In this document: positions 12,401-25,300 of the stretch, one piece after another
Numbering within the stretch: the first letter of the stretch is position 1
Layout: the number at the start of each line of letters is the position of its first letter
DNA from: Parus major
Lineage: Eukaryota; Chordata; Aves; Passeriformes; Paridae
Length of the DNA stretch: 64,000 nt
Direction of reading: 5' to 3'
Assembly (NCBI RefSeq): GCF_001522545.3
Contig: NC_031770.1
Coordinates: 9,225,079-9,289,078, forward strand
Notes under the pieces: generated by a model
Databases searched by the model: none
Told to the model about the DNA's origin: nothing
The model's input: the letters and a program-made list of their open reading frames with translations, nothing else
Program-made: the position numbers and the translations under genes

Positions 12401-15244
12401 CTATGCTTTTTGGGAAAACAGGGAAAAAGCCAGTTTGAATATGTAAGACACCCAGCTAACAGCTCTGCAATCTATGGTAACCCAAAAACACACACACCTC
12501 TGTAACTGCAAGAATGTGGACAAGAGCACATCAGCTGCTCCACAGAAACTGCCTGGGTGCTGCTGCACTCACTGAGCCTTCATTCCTAACCCAAATTATG
12601 CTTTTCTGATTAAAATCGTTAGTCCCAGGCTCTGGAGAGGGCAGAATTTCTGCTTCTCATGTTTGGTGGTTACACTAGAGGGGGCTTTTCTGGTGGGGCA
12701 GATATCTGGGCTTTGTATCTCACTGCAAAGCCAACAGCTCTAAACCAGTGTCTGCCACTGTGTCCCAGGTGTGAGCCGTGAGCTACCAGAGAGCACCATA
12801 ACCACGCAGGTGTGTTTTACAGCCTACAGACTGTGTTTTGAGAATGTCTGCAGTATTGGGTTACATAGCAGGACAGGCAGGGGAAAGCTGCATTTCCAAA
12901 TCCCACAGAAGCTCAGCACCTGTTGCTTGCTGGAGCACTGCTGTGATAGGAGCTGAAGTGTGTGGTCCTGCCGAGCCTCACCTACCTGTCTGCCTGCCTC
13001 TCTCTCCAGCACCCCAAGCACAGCAGGTCAGCAGTGTTGGCCCTGGAAAGGCTGGCATGTCCCTTGTATTTGGAGGGACTCTGGTTTAAGCAGTGAGGGT
13101 CATGGTGTTTTACCAGGGCAAGAGTAGCATGTGAATGCTGAGAGGCAGGAATGAGGGCTCCAAAGGAAGGCATGTGGCTCAAGATGACATAGGGGATGTC
13201 TGGTACTTTTTGGCAAGTTAAATTAGGGCCTAAGGTGCTAATCATTGTTGCATTTGGCACGATAAAGGTTTTTACAGAGGTCTACCACTGCTGGAGCAAA
13301 AGCTGCAGGGTCTAAAATCACAGGAAAATGCCACCACTTTTTTTTGACAGGCAGCTACTTTTCCTAAGCAGAGGAAGCATGCATCAATATGGAATAAAAC
13401 CAAGGCCTGCCCATAGGACACTACATCCACACCAAGGGACCAAGTGGTCAGATTATTTTACCTTTAAAATTCTGTACAAGCAAACATAAAAAGTCACCCT
13501 TACTGCTCTGAAGGCCAGCATCAGCTGCCTTCCTGGATAACCTGGGTCAATGAATCCTACTTCATTTTGAGCTGTAGCTTAAAAGTTGAGGTACTTTTGA
13601 CTAAGCAGACTAAAGTAAGCTTCCTGCCTCAATCCCTGCAGCAGGACGGAGAGAACTCTGTCCATCTTGGACTGTCTCATTCACTTCTCAAGGAACACGT
13701 GACTTTGCTGTCAGCAATGCAACAAGAGCCAAAAGAATGAATTTTCTTCATTTTTTTTGTTGCCATTTTAAGAGTGGATAACCATTTAATTAGTTTTCAC
13801 CCTCTGGGGCTGTAAGTTCTTGTATAATTAGATGATGAGCAATTATCATTACCGCATTTTGTTCTCACATGGCACTACGTGGATTCCAGCGGTGACCACA
13901 CTTCAAAGGCTCACGTTATTAGCCAGTAATGCCATGAGAAGCCCTAATACCTCTTAGAAGACTTTAGAGGGGACAAATCTACCACAGGTGCTAACATAAA
14001 TCCCACCTGCTCTTACTGCACTTGTCCCACATGATTTGTGCCAATACCCACTACAACATGAAAACCCTAAAATATTCCAGGGAGATTATGTGGTTGGGTG
14101 CTTCCCGAAATACTGCCTTTCATGTCCTTAATGCCACCCTTGCTTTTCCTGCTTTGGCAGGGAAAGCCAAAATCAGGGTTACACAGAGTGGTTTAGAACA
14201 GAAAGCTACAGGCAATGCAAAGGTTTCAATTTGGAGTAGCCCCCAGAAGCGCTGCTGTGCTAAGTGCCTGATGGGAGTCAGGACTTACAGGATCTACTTG
14301 CATTGAGGCCAACAACTAGCAATTAATTAATTCGTTAAAATACCTGGAGAGATTTAAAATGGGCACATGGTGAGAACATGCGTGCAAGAGGAGGATCTTG
14401 GAGCCACTTAGGCTTTAGGGCAAACAAAAACCAGATGGGAGATGGGTGCAGAGATGAAAAGGTGTAGGCAAGGGGCCCATATCTATCATTATTCCTGCAG
14501 CTACAGTTTAATTACTACTCCTAGGCCTTGGGAACAGAGGGGTTTTTTTAATAATAATTTTTGAAAAAAAAAAGGTATGTGAAGGAACATGAGTTCTGAG
14601 GCTGAAGATGGCCTTTAGTACCATCCCAAGTATCTGCTAAGACTCTTAATATGCTTTATTCATGACCCAGAATAGAAACTGTTTCCCTAATCTTCAGTGT
14701 TAAGGTTGCTTTCACAAAGAAAAAACAAAATTTAAAAGAAACCCAAATAAACCATTTGAAAAACAAAGCCCCATGCAGCCTCTCCTCCCCAAACTTCTCC
14801 TTTTTCCAGCAGCACCACAACAGAATTCTTTATAAGGCACAAAGAAGGCAAGAACCTCTTCTCCAGCTGTTTGGGCAATAAGCAGATGTGCACAGAAATC
14901 TTGTTTTGTGCAGCTGTTAGTTGGTTCAATGGGCTGCAGCACCAGGTTATGGGAAGGTAAGCAATTTACATGGAGGATGTTATTAATGAGCAATTTTAAT
15001 GTTGTAATGCAGTGAAGGTAAGAAACAAAATTAGCAGCTTGTTCTGAATGGTTTTTTTCTTGAGGCCTATAATGGCAAAGTTGCAGCGACAGCACAAGGA
15101 CAACAAACCAACACATTAGGAAGAAACAAAGCATGACATAGCAGGGCTCAAATAAAGCAAAATCTTAGCTGAAATATTTGCTGAAAAAGTCCAAATCAAT
15201 TTTCTCTAATACCATTCTTAGTTAGAACATTGAAGCAGATATAC
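436..15244. other. Intergenic region downstream of ACTR2
   Basis: About 14.8 kb with no coding exon I can support on either strand. Open frames are short (at most 140 codons), lack recognisable domains and are not joined by convincing splice pairs. The base composition is ordinary and AT-leaning, with low CpG apart from a small cluster near 5.72-5.85 kb. Short simple tracts occur, such as TTG triplets near 3.34 kb and an A-run followed by C/A-rich sequence near 9.19 kb. In human the next gene on this side is SPRED2, convergent with ACTR2. Its large terminal coding exon is not here, though I cannot exclude part of a neighbour's 3' UTR. Confidence 0.6.
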
Positions 15245-15249
15245 TTGGA

Positions 15250-15365
15250 TTTTTTTTAAAAAAGCAAACCAAAAAAACCCAAAAAACCCTCCAAAGACCC
15301 ACACCAAAGCAAACAAACAACATCCCCCCCACCCCCAAACAACAACCAAAAAACCCCCTCAAAAC
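15250..15365. repeat. C/A-rich low-complexity tract (G/T-rich on minus strand)
   Basis: On the plus strand this is a string of A-runs separated by C-runs. It includes C7 at 15324-15330, C5 at 15332-15336 and C5 at 15354-15358. On the minus strand, the ACTR2 sense, it reads as G-runs separated by T-runs. It lies about 1 kb past the likely ACTR2 poly(A) site. It could be a decayed poly(A) tract or a G-rich pause element. Confidence 0.75.
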
Positions 15366-16374
15366 CAGATCTTCCACAGTTTTGGAAAAGCTAATGACAC
15401 TTGTTTGTGGAAAACAGCTGAAGTGCCCACAGGGAGGAATTCACTATTGAAAAAGTTGACTAGTAAATGTCGACTGAGCTGTATTTAGTCCTTTCCACAC
15501 AAAAGCCATGTCAGGCAAAACAAGAGAAAGGGGAGGAGCAGGGAACATGAATTAGTACTGAGCAGAGGTATAGCCAGATGTACTTATTTTTCCCAAAGAA
15601 TGCACAGTGATGAAACACAGATTTGGGGTTAAGGATGGCCTTACTTTTTTTCCCATTAAAATCCTGTCTATCTGCCTCTGTCCCTAAGGTAAGTGTTTGA
15701 CCCAACCACTGAGGCAGATGGATCCAGAGCCAAACTGTACATAGTGGTTCCATCTAAGAAAAACAAACCCATTATCCTACCCCAAACAAGATGCCTGGTG
15801 AACATTCCTCCAGCACAGCATGTGCAATGAGCTGGGGGGAGAAGCTGGTTGAGCTCATTTCAAAAGCCAGTTAATGCACCATGAGTGGTGGACCAGTCAC
15901 TAATCCACTCAAGTCCTTCTAAATGCTACAGGTCAACCCCCACATGCACTTTTTCTATCAGTGAAAATCAGGGATGCGGGTGAAATAGCACATGAAGTCA
16001 CAATGCCAAGGAGACTCTTCCTAAACAGGGCATCATAATGTGGTTTCTAAGCTTAGCAAAGGATGCTGAGGTCAATACAAGTTGAGGGTTCTTCCTATTT
16101 TGCAGTATGGAGGTTGAACTAGAAAAAAAGAGTCCTGTCCAAGGATTAGGAATTTTTCTTTTTAAATAAAAGGATGGAGGGAGTGCAGTATTGGCTAAAA
16201 GATGGAGTATGACAGCAATCAGTAGACAATGTGTTATTTTGTCATGTCAGATTTCCTCAGCAAAAGCAGCTCATGATGGTTTTGTGATGGAAGTTAAGTT
16301 AGAGAAAAACTGACAGAACTGTGATTTCCCAAAGGAAACAAAGCAAACATAATCTACTTTGAAAAAAATCTGAT

Positions 16375-16380
16375 TTTATT
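16375..16380 (-). terminator. ACTR2: Distal poly(A) signal AATAAA for ACTR2
   Basis: TTTATT on the plus strand is AATAAA in the ACTR2 sense. Minus-strand sequence 25-60 bases further on is T/G-rich (gtttgctttgtttcctttgg), as expected of a downstream element. I placed cleavage near 16355. Another AATAAA lies at 16416-16421. Confidence 0.55.
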
Positions 16381-16415
16381 TTTGTATTGAAAAGACCTGT
16401 CAATTTAAATAGATG

Positions 16416-16421
16416 TTTATT
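16416..16421 (-). terminator. ACTR2: Alternative poly(A) signal AATAAA
   Basis: Second AATAAA on the ACTR2 strand, about 40 bases before the distal one. The two may act as a cluster for one cleavage region. Further copies at 16911-16916 and 17110-17115 could give shorter 3' UTRs. Confidence 0.35.
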
Positions 16422-16715
16422 TCCATTCATGGTCTCAACCAGTGTTGTGTGTTAACATTATTCAGAACTGTATAAAAAGCCATCTGTGTTACATTGGTTA
16501 ACATCCTAGAACACTGGGGGAGGGGAGGGTTTGAAGCAGCTTAACATTAAAAATAGGATGTTCCCAAAAAACTTACAACTGATGCGGCATCTTCTATTCT
16601 AATTTTATAGGAGCTGAAGCATTTTGCAAATACAATTCAAGTTATTTGGTCTTCAAAAAAACTTTAAAACCAGATTGCTTTCATAGCAGTATTGAAGCTG
16701 TCAGCTGAGAGAACA

Positions 16716-16736
16716 CACACACAACACTTGTGTGTG
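16716..16736 (-). other. ACTR2: CA/TG hairpin in ACTR2 3' UTR
   Basis: Perfect 9-bp inverted repeat (16716-16724 with 16728-16736) separated by 3 bases. In the transcript it would fold as a CA/UG stem with a GUG loop. No function is known to me. Confidence 0.6.
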
Positions 16737-16860
16737 CAAACACATACATGGAGAACCACACTGAGCACAACTGGAACACCCCATTCAGTATTCGGATTAC
16801 GAATGTGTTCCTCTGGAACCATGATCACAGTTAATTTAAAATGCTAGTTGCTTTTTTTAA

Positions 16861-16868
16861 TATATACA
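16861..16868 (-). promoter_or_regulatory. ACTR2: Pumilio-type element TGTATATA in 3' UTR
   Basis: The minus strand reads TGTATATA, which matches the Pumilio recognition consensus UGUANAUA exactly. Its place in a probable 3' UTR makes a regulatory role possible. An 8-mer in AT-rich sequence can also arise by chance. Confidence 0.35.
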
Positions 16869-19225
16869 TGGTTTCCATGGAAACCCAAGATTCTGCACAA
16901 TCAACTGACATTTATTACTCATGGTGCTGTGAAGTTCTTTAGTCAAGGGGCCAAATTCCAAAACCTTTACTCAAACATGCACATACCTCACTGAAGCCAG
17001 TGGACAGGGGAGAAGATGGTTTAGAAAAGGGGTTGCAGGGTCAAGGTCTAGATTTGAAAAACCACATGACAGATTGTCATTTAAAAAAAGGTTTTAAGTC
17101 ATTCTTTGGTTTATTTCCATGATTCCCAACACTGTCTGAAAAGCCCAGAGACAGTCACATGAGAAATCATAGCTCTAAAGCAAGCCCATAGCATTTTTAA
17201 GTCTTGTGTATTAAATGTTTAGAAGACTACAGGAATTCAGAGTACCCCTTACATTCATGTCCCCAAAAATCTAGTAACTGCTTAAGTGCATGCACTGAGG
17301 CACGACCGGCATGCCTGTAAATTCGTATTGTTCAAGTTAAGAGTAAATATAGCTGCAAAAAACCCCACCCACCTATAATTAAATGGTCATTACTAGCAAT
17401 ACTATAGTGACTGTCTTGTTATTAAAGAAATGCAGACATGGTTTCTGCCCCTTTGGCTCGCTCAGCCAAAGGAAACTGTCTGCTCGATTTAGAAAGGAAG
17501 CACATTTTAACAGTCCAAGGGAGTTTAATATTTCCACGTTTCTGGGGTCAATTATTAATGTAAGGATGTAGACAAATGGCAAGTATATGAAAGCATCTCT
17601 CATACATTCCAAGGTTTGGAAGTCAAAAGCTGATCTTGACTTCCTTATGCTTACATGTTATGGTAGGCTTCAAAAACCAGTAAGAAGTAATACAATATTT
17701 CTATGGAAAGCAAAGTGGAACTAAGTCTAGCTAGCATTTGTATGCAAGCAGTTTTTGCTATGCTTAATGTAAGGCAGATTTTATAGCAACGATAGTTAGC
17801 AGTCTGCTAGTAGGAAAAAAATACAGGCAACTATACCCAGAGAAGGTGGCTGATAATTACTAGTGACAACTTCTATTTTTTAGAACAACTCAGCTTTAAT
17901 GTACTTTCTGGAAACAGCATTTTCATCACTGGTTTTCACTTCCTTCCCCATCCCACGTTAAGTATCAAAAATCAAGACTGGATAAAATGAATTGTGGCTA
18001 TTTACCAACCAACATCTCCTGTTTTAATATTATTCTTAACTGGAACAAATATAAGTTATTCTTTATAACCTACTGCCACTGGTTGTTTATAAATATTTGC
18101 TTGCTGCAATAAACACTGGTCATTGAAATATTCATTTGCAGTAAATACTTGGCACTAGGTTAATATACTTGTAAAGTTTAATGGAAGTGCTTCTGATGTA
18201 CATACAAGCACTTAAAACATCAGACTTTTTAAAACTTTGTTCTGGGGGTTTAAATAACTATAGTTACAGTTTTCACGAGCATTTCTGAAAGAATTAAATC
18301 TCTTCAATAAGTTTAGATGCTCCTTTCTCAGCATATCTAAGTTTCTTCAACAATTACAGAATAACCAATTTAACATTCTTGCTTCCTATGCTGAGACAAC
18401 ATGGTACCAAAATTTAGTTATGAAGAGGCATTTTTGGTCAGGCTGACCACCCCCCAGCTGTCCCTTAACAAAAAAGAAACACAGCTCAATCCTGTCTCCT
18501 CTCTCCAGAAAAAAGACACCTAAGACCACAAATGTACACTTGCCAGAGCATCAGGTGTTTCTCCATTTGTGGCAACCGTACATTCCCACTTAGAGAAATA
18601 CAGTCTGAAGGCCCCACCACCACCTTTTAGGATGAACCACCTCAGAAGCCAGTTTAGGCAGCAGTGCATATGAAATCACATTACATCAAAACCGTGTGTT
18701 AAAGTCACTCCAGCTACTTCAACTAGTTTTTAACAATGTTTAATCAAAATTCCTAATTGCAGGAAAGAAAAAAAAAAACCAAACTTAATGTAGAGAGAGG
18801 CATAGAGATGCAAAGATAACCACCACAATGATCCAATAGCAAAAACTCTCGTTTAAAGGTTTTCTTATGCTAAAAAAGGCACACAACCCTTTGTGAACTA
18901 GAGACAAAAGCTAGCAGGACTACAGCAATAAACCCAGAAGAAAAAGCCTACCAGAATTACCCAATTGCCTACTGGGAGGGAACAATGAAGTCGACAGGCT
19001 GCTCTTGCTCCGTTTTGTTTGCAGGGAAGTGGTCAAATTTAATAGTCAAATTTAGCCACATTAAGAAACATTTAACAAAAGCTACCCCAAGAAACCAGAA
19101 CAAAACCTGACGTTTGGGTCAAAAGGCCACAGACAGGCCCTTCCATAGCATGTAGCTGAGTGAGTTCAGAGATTGGCAATGAAAGAAAAAAGCTTTAGAC
19201 ATGTGACGGGAACAAGCTTTGGGAT

Positions 19226-19396
19226 TTATCGAACAGTCACACCAAGCTTCTCCAGCACACGCACTCCCTTTTCTTGGTATTCTTGTCGGGTCATCCAGAA
19301 GTTGTCTTTGTCTTTCATGATGTCTGCTAGAACGGCACCCCCCAGAAACACCATGTGCTTCCGACGAGGGGGATCTTCGATTCGGATCTTAAATTT
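19226..19396 (-). CDS. ACTR2: ACTR2 terminal coding exon 9 (residues 339-394 and stop)
   Basis: Encodes [20 protein letters not shown] to [10 protein letters not shown], then TAA at 19226-19228. The acceptor is ctctttctcag. The 3' UTR continues to lower coordinates. Confidence 0.98.
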
Positions 19397-22300
19397 CTGA
19401 GAAAGAGAAAAGAAATTGTTACTAGGATTCTTGAAACAAAGCCATGCAAAATAAAATTGGGCTTTTTACCAGAACAATGAAGTGGAAACTGACTAGTGAG
19501 AAAAATGCAACTAAAAAATGAAATGTTAGCACAGGGCAGTCTGTGCGAGCTTCCAGCTTGCGCAACCCAAGTAAAATAATGACTTTGCATTGGGAATTAC
19601 ACACAGTTACTGACACTTGCCCAAAAGTTGTACTTCCAGTATATCAACAAAAAGTCCAGGATTCAGAATACTAACAGAAAATTAAAGACCCAATTTCTGC
19701 ATTTCAAGAACACTATTAAAAGTGAAATAATTCCTAATCTTTGATGGCTAAACTTATCAGAAGTTACCAGATCATCAAATCACAAATGTTTTAGAATTAT
19801 ACCAATCTACACAATCTAAACCAGTTTAACTACTAATATTCCCTTAACTTCTTCAGCGCTAAAGCTCTAACTTCAAGAACAAAAATGAGTACAAAACTGT
19901 GACTGAAATACTATCTCAGATGTCAAACATTCTGTACAATTGGGTCATTCCACAAAGACCTCCAGAGAACACTGCATTAAGAACCAGGGAAATTCAATTC
20001 AGTTCACTGTTAGAAACTCCACTCAAAGGAATTTTCAGTACAACACACTTACCTCTGTAAATGTGTGTGGCTATTGCCTGTTTATCACAATAACCAATGG
20101 AAAAGGGAAACTTACTCCACCTGAAAGTGTCTTAGAACTCTAGCCTCTCTCTCTTTTGAGTATTTCACTTGTAGTATGAACCAAAACTTTCACAGATTAA
20201 AAATAAATATTTTTTTTTTCCTCTATGACAACTTTAAGGCACAGAAACTCTAGCTTTGTTTAACCAACATAATAATTTGTGCCCTGGTATTTATCAGCCT
20301 ATTTTACATTCGAAACAACCCAAGACTTCAGAAACTACCTGCTACTAGCAGGGTCTAGAAGGTCACTTTATTGGAAGTATGTACAAAGCAAAGGCAGTGG
20401 TGTGAGGAAGAGGGACAGCGATTTTGCAAGCTGCAGGAAGAGCCATCCGCAGCCTCCGTCATTTCTGACCACTTGGTTCCCTCTAGTGGGGATTCCGGGG
20501 AAGCCTCTGAGCCCCGCGGTGCAGCAGCCACCGATACCCACCGAGAGTTTTTCCACATCTCCTTTCAGAACTCGCTCCAGGTACAGCTGTTTCAGTTCCC
20601 GCTCCAGTCGTGAAGGCAGCCCAGGGTACATGGTGGACCCTCCAGACAGCACAATGTGCTTGTAGAATTCAGACCTGACCCAAAAAAAATAGTCTTTGTA
20701 GCATTGTATAGTTTACTCTGTACTATGGTAGCTACCTGAATTGACAGGGCCGTAAATACAAACCTAAACTTTGTCACTACACAAAAAAAGACTGCACAAT
20801 TTCAGCAGGCTAGCTCATGCTTTCCCAGAAAGCAGAAATAAAAAAAATATTGTGCTTTCAAGATTTTATCTTTGTTCATTCTTATTGAAATAGTTTCCAG
20901 ACAATCTGTTAAGCTCCAAAAACTCAGCCTGAGCCCCACTCCCAGCATACACCCTTCTCCCAGGAGCACACATTAATGCCTAAAGCAAAAGTTGTTACTT
21001 TGAATACAGTTCTTGCACCACCCCTGCACCAAGACCAAGGATTTTAAATGTTCTGCTCTTACCTGGTATCAATGTCAGCAGCCTGGATGGTGTTGAACAG
21101 CAATTCAGCCACACCAACCCCTTCAACATTGATTAAGTGAGGCTGGAAGAGAGCCTCCGGTGCCTCAAACCGTTCTCCACCAACTTTGATAATCCTGCCA
21201 TCTGGGAGCTAGGGAAGAAACATCACCATTGAAAAGACTACTTTTAGCCACTTGAATGCTAAAAAAAACCCAAGAGGAAATGACCTACATTGCTCCCAAA
21301 TGTTTTAACACAGGAAATTGTTGATAATTGTCAGCAGTGCAAGAAGTCATTCAGTAGTACTGAAAGAATATACAAATTCTTTAATCACTCTGCAATTCAC
21401 TTGGAGACATCAGGGACTAGACACATTGCTATTGACCTACCAAATATTTCCTTGCAATACCAACTCCTAGTATCAATTTTAAAAATTATCTAACAGCAAG
21501 AATAATGCTTTTCTGCAAATTTTTCCAACTGTGATCACAAAGTTTCCACTAAGAGCAAGTTTACCTTTCCTGACACCAGATATCAGTCTCATGTCTCACT
21601 GCTGCATGGATAAAGCTGAAACAATCTCATATGCTAGAATAAGTCCACTTTCTCTACAAATCCCTGTACTATAGTATTCAAATTTCAAAGATCTACAATG
21701 ACAAAAATGAGAACCAAGTCTTACAGAAAATCTGAAAAGAAAGCCTGTAGAACATTTTCCCAGAACCAATCAATTTTATTCTCCAGGCCGAGAGGTGAAT
21801 GGCTGCCAAGAAAAACTGTAAAGAAATAGAAGCTAAATGCTACCTGAATTTAAACCTAGGAAGTTTAGGACAAGGAAAGCTGTCTTGAGACACTCACCGT
21901 GTAGGATTCAACTAGAACTGTGGTCTCTAGTGCCAGTTTCTGCTCCTGTTCAATGTTGTATCCCACATAACACAACTTCTCCTTGATCATGCGAACCGTC
22001 TCAAAATCAGCAGAATGGTTGAAAGCATAACCTCGCAGCAAGAGGAGCTGGAGGGAGCACAGCAGGTTAGCAGGAAATGAGAGGAACAGTCCAGATGTCA
22101 GTAAAGGGGCACATTTAAACACATATCTCAGTTCAACTCCTCTTTTTAGCTGCAAATTGGGTATTAAGACAAATCTGTCCCAGTGTATCCATTATACCCA
22201 GAAAAGAAGCAGTGTTACTCCAAATGGGAAATTTTCTTTATCATTACAACTTTCAGCATAACCAGCACAAAGACAAATGAAAAAAATCCAAAATAATTCT

Positions 22301-25300
22301 TATCTTTAGAACTTCAGAATATTCACATTTATCAGTTTAACCATAAGATTTCTCAATATAAGGTGCTGCTTATATTTCAAATGCCCAAACAAATGAATTG
22401 TCTATCAAACATGCTCTCTTATTTAATCATCAGGGAAGAATCATTACACTGTTTTCCACACTGTAAGAAAGTCTTTCTAAAACAGGTGAGTAGAACTGAG
22501 AGAATACAATTTAGCTTTAACTTTAGGTATTGAGAAAGCCAATTTTGGTGCTTTTCCTTCCCAAATAGGAAATAAATTCCCTTCCTACAAGGTTGCCACT
22601 AAGAAAATGTCTCTGAATAGCATCAGTATCATCACAAGTGATTTAGATGAGGAAACACAGTAAGAATAGACTGAAGTAACACAGAGAATACAGGAGCTCT
22701 TGATGTAATTAACATATGAATAATAAAGTGAAGTATGTAGTGGTTTTGTACTATCAAGGAAATTTGACTTGAACCAACATACCACAGATACCAGCCTCAA
22801 CCTTAAATCCTCTTCCCTCCCAGCTTACCTTAATGAGGTACCTAGTGATATCCCTCCCAGCGATATCTAACCGTCTTGTGAGGTGAGGGAGGGAGAAACC
22901 TTCATAAACTGGGCAAATGTGAGTCACACCATCTCCAGAGTCCACGACAACACCAGTCAACAAACCTAAAAGAATGAGCAGGAAGCACAACTGTTATTGC
23001 ACTTTCATAAAGAAAATAGAACAGCAGTGAGTTTAAGACAGGATTTTTCACTGTAAACTGATACAACCTCTCTTCCCTCAGTCATCAGTAGATATTAAAC
23101 TTTAGGTTTCCATAGTAACAAATGCTCCATACATTTTTTGTTAAAGTATTACTTTTACCCAGATGTTTAGAGCTCTGCCACTCACAATTTTATGTGGTGT
23201 TTTGACATCTTAAATTGCGCTCTAATTAAAGGGAGTATCTGTGCTCATTAAATGATTATTGGGGCAGAAATTCCTCCACTGGATTTAGTTGTGTGATGTT
23301 ATATTCATTTCTGAAATATGAAGAATCTAGAGATATTCAAGTCACAAGTTTACCTTGTGAAATTCTTAGGAATTCTTGATTTTTACTGGAATTCAAAAAA
23401 CCAAATACTTTTGTAAAGTGGAGAATATTAGGACTATATAGCACATGCTTAGTATTTCCTCTCACAAGTGGCATTAGGCTGAATGAGATCTACCTTCACA
23501 GACTATAAAATTCATCTCTCATGAAAAAAAGTTTCCCATAAATTATTAAATTATAAGGTATACAAAACAGATATCATGAACATGTAGAAACAGAAATTTC
23601 TATACTTAAGAGGCAAAAATCAATGTTGAAAGTTGATCAGAAACAAGATACCTAAAGCAAGAAAGCATATTTTGAGGAGAGACCTTAGAAGTGTGGTGCA
23701 CTGAAAGGAGGCACATCTCTATATAACTTTAGCCACTACTTCAATCTTTGAAGCAACAGAAATGCGCAGGATGTTTCAAAGGACTTGTTTTTAATTTTCA
23801 AAAGCAAATGTTTGATTTATGTGCCCCTTCATTTTTACAGCTTCGAAGGTCTTCAGCTTTGTTTTAGATGATGGTATGTGAAACACTGCAGACTGCTCTA
23901 AGTTCTCTCACTTCTGTTATTCTGTTGAGCACTACAGAGTAAGGTACATGTACAATTAAAGCAGAATTTAAGACTGCAGATGTCAATTAAGTATTTGTAA
24001 GGAATCAAACCAAAGAAAACAAAAAAAAATAATAATAGCACATAAAAACATAAAAGGGGAAAAAAAACATAACAGCACAGATTGCAACAAATAAAATTAA
24101 TATTCAGGTTTGCAAAAGTGGTTTGTTTTGGTTCAAGTAATTATATTGACTTGCAGAGCCATCCTTCCAGTATCCCATTGCTTTTGGTCATGGACTAAGA
24201 CACTACAGTGACATGTTAATGGACATGGATACTTATGTCCTGCTATGTGGCAGCTAAATACACCAAACTGCCAACAAACAGATGCAAGGAGTCACGGCAT
24301 TAGAGCTGATGTGCTTTAGTAACTTCTTAAAATCCTAGATGGATTGAAGTTGATGGCAGAATTTCCACTGAATTCAGTCAATCCATAATTTTCTGCTCAG
24401 CCTGAGGACCACCTGGATCTAGTTTATCTACAGCAAAAGACTCAACATTTTATTTATTTTCTTTTCCCTAAAAATAGTGTAAAAGTCACATGATCACTTT
24501 CTTGAAGTTGTTGTCATGGTAAGAAGTTGTTCCTGTTTCAGAAAATCCAAAGTAAGCCATTAAGACTTGATGCCAAAGGCAAAATGATTACACCCTGAAA
24601 CAATGAGAGTTCTGAGGACCCAGGTTTTTGCATTTATTCATGAAAATGACACCAACAGTGCTACCTATCCATAGTTCCTCAAAAGAAAATGCACGCTGTC
24701 AGTTAGAGCTGAGCTTCCTTAGAGAACAGCACAGAATTAAGCCCAGGACCCAGTGATGCCATGTGAGTGCTTGGGCTCAGCAACACATCTGAAAACTGAA
24801 GAAATTTTAGGTTAATTTTGCCTACCTTGAGCATACAGAGTAAGAACAGCCTGGATGGCTACATACACCCCAGAAAACTGGTATGTCTCAAACATAACCT
24901 GTAAGATGAAGGCAAAAATCAGCTTCCATCATTTCCAAATACCTCTAAGAAATTTCATCAGTGTTTGACAACTGTATTTCTAGAATTTTGTGTTTTTACT
25001 AATCAAAAACACTACCCAAGAATTTTCATCACACAGACTCTACATGAACATTCGAGACCTATGTGCTTTGGGTCAGTAAGAAGTACATTCAGTTTTGTAC
25101 CTTACCTGTTCACACCAGACAAGCCAGATGAAATATTCCACCTCCCTTAAGCAACAAAAGCAAATACAAGAAACCCACACATCAATTTTTGCAGCTTTAG
25201 ACAAATTTTCACTTTTCCAAAGTGCTTAATGAGTGGGAGGCAGTACTTGTAGACCAGCCAAGCAGTTCATTACTGAAGTGTGACTTGGGAATAAAATGTT

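Larger units (their letters stand above)
16355..19225 (-). other. ACTR2: ACTR2 3' untranslated region (probable extent)
   Basis: Sequence between the ACTR2 stop codon and the most distal well-placed AATAAA. It has no coding potential, is AT-rich, and contains several AATAAA hexamers on the gene strand. A UTR of about 2.9 kb would be of the same order as the long 3' UTR of mammalian ACTR2, which I know only approximately. The left boundary is inferred from the poly(A) signal at 16375-16380 and the T/G-rich minus-strand sequence just beyond it (about 16310-16350). Transcript data would be needed to fix it. Confidence 0.65.

Noticed and set aside
14712..15134. 140-codon minus-strand frame downstream of ACTR2
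   Set aside because: Hydrophobic, low-complexity ends and no family resemblance. It lies beyond the ACTR2 poly(A) region and has no splice context.
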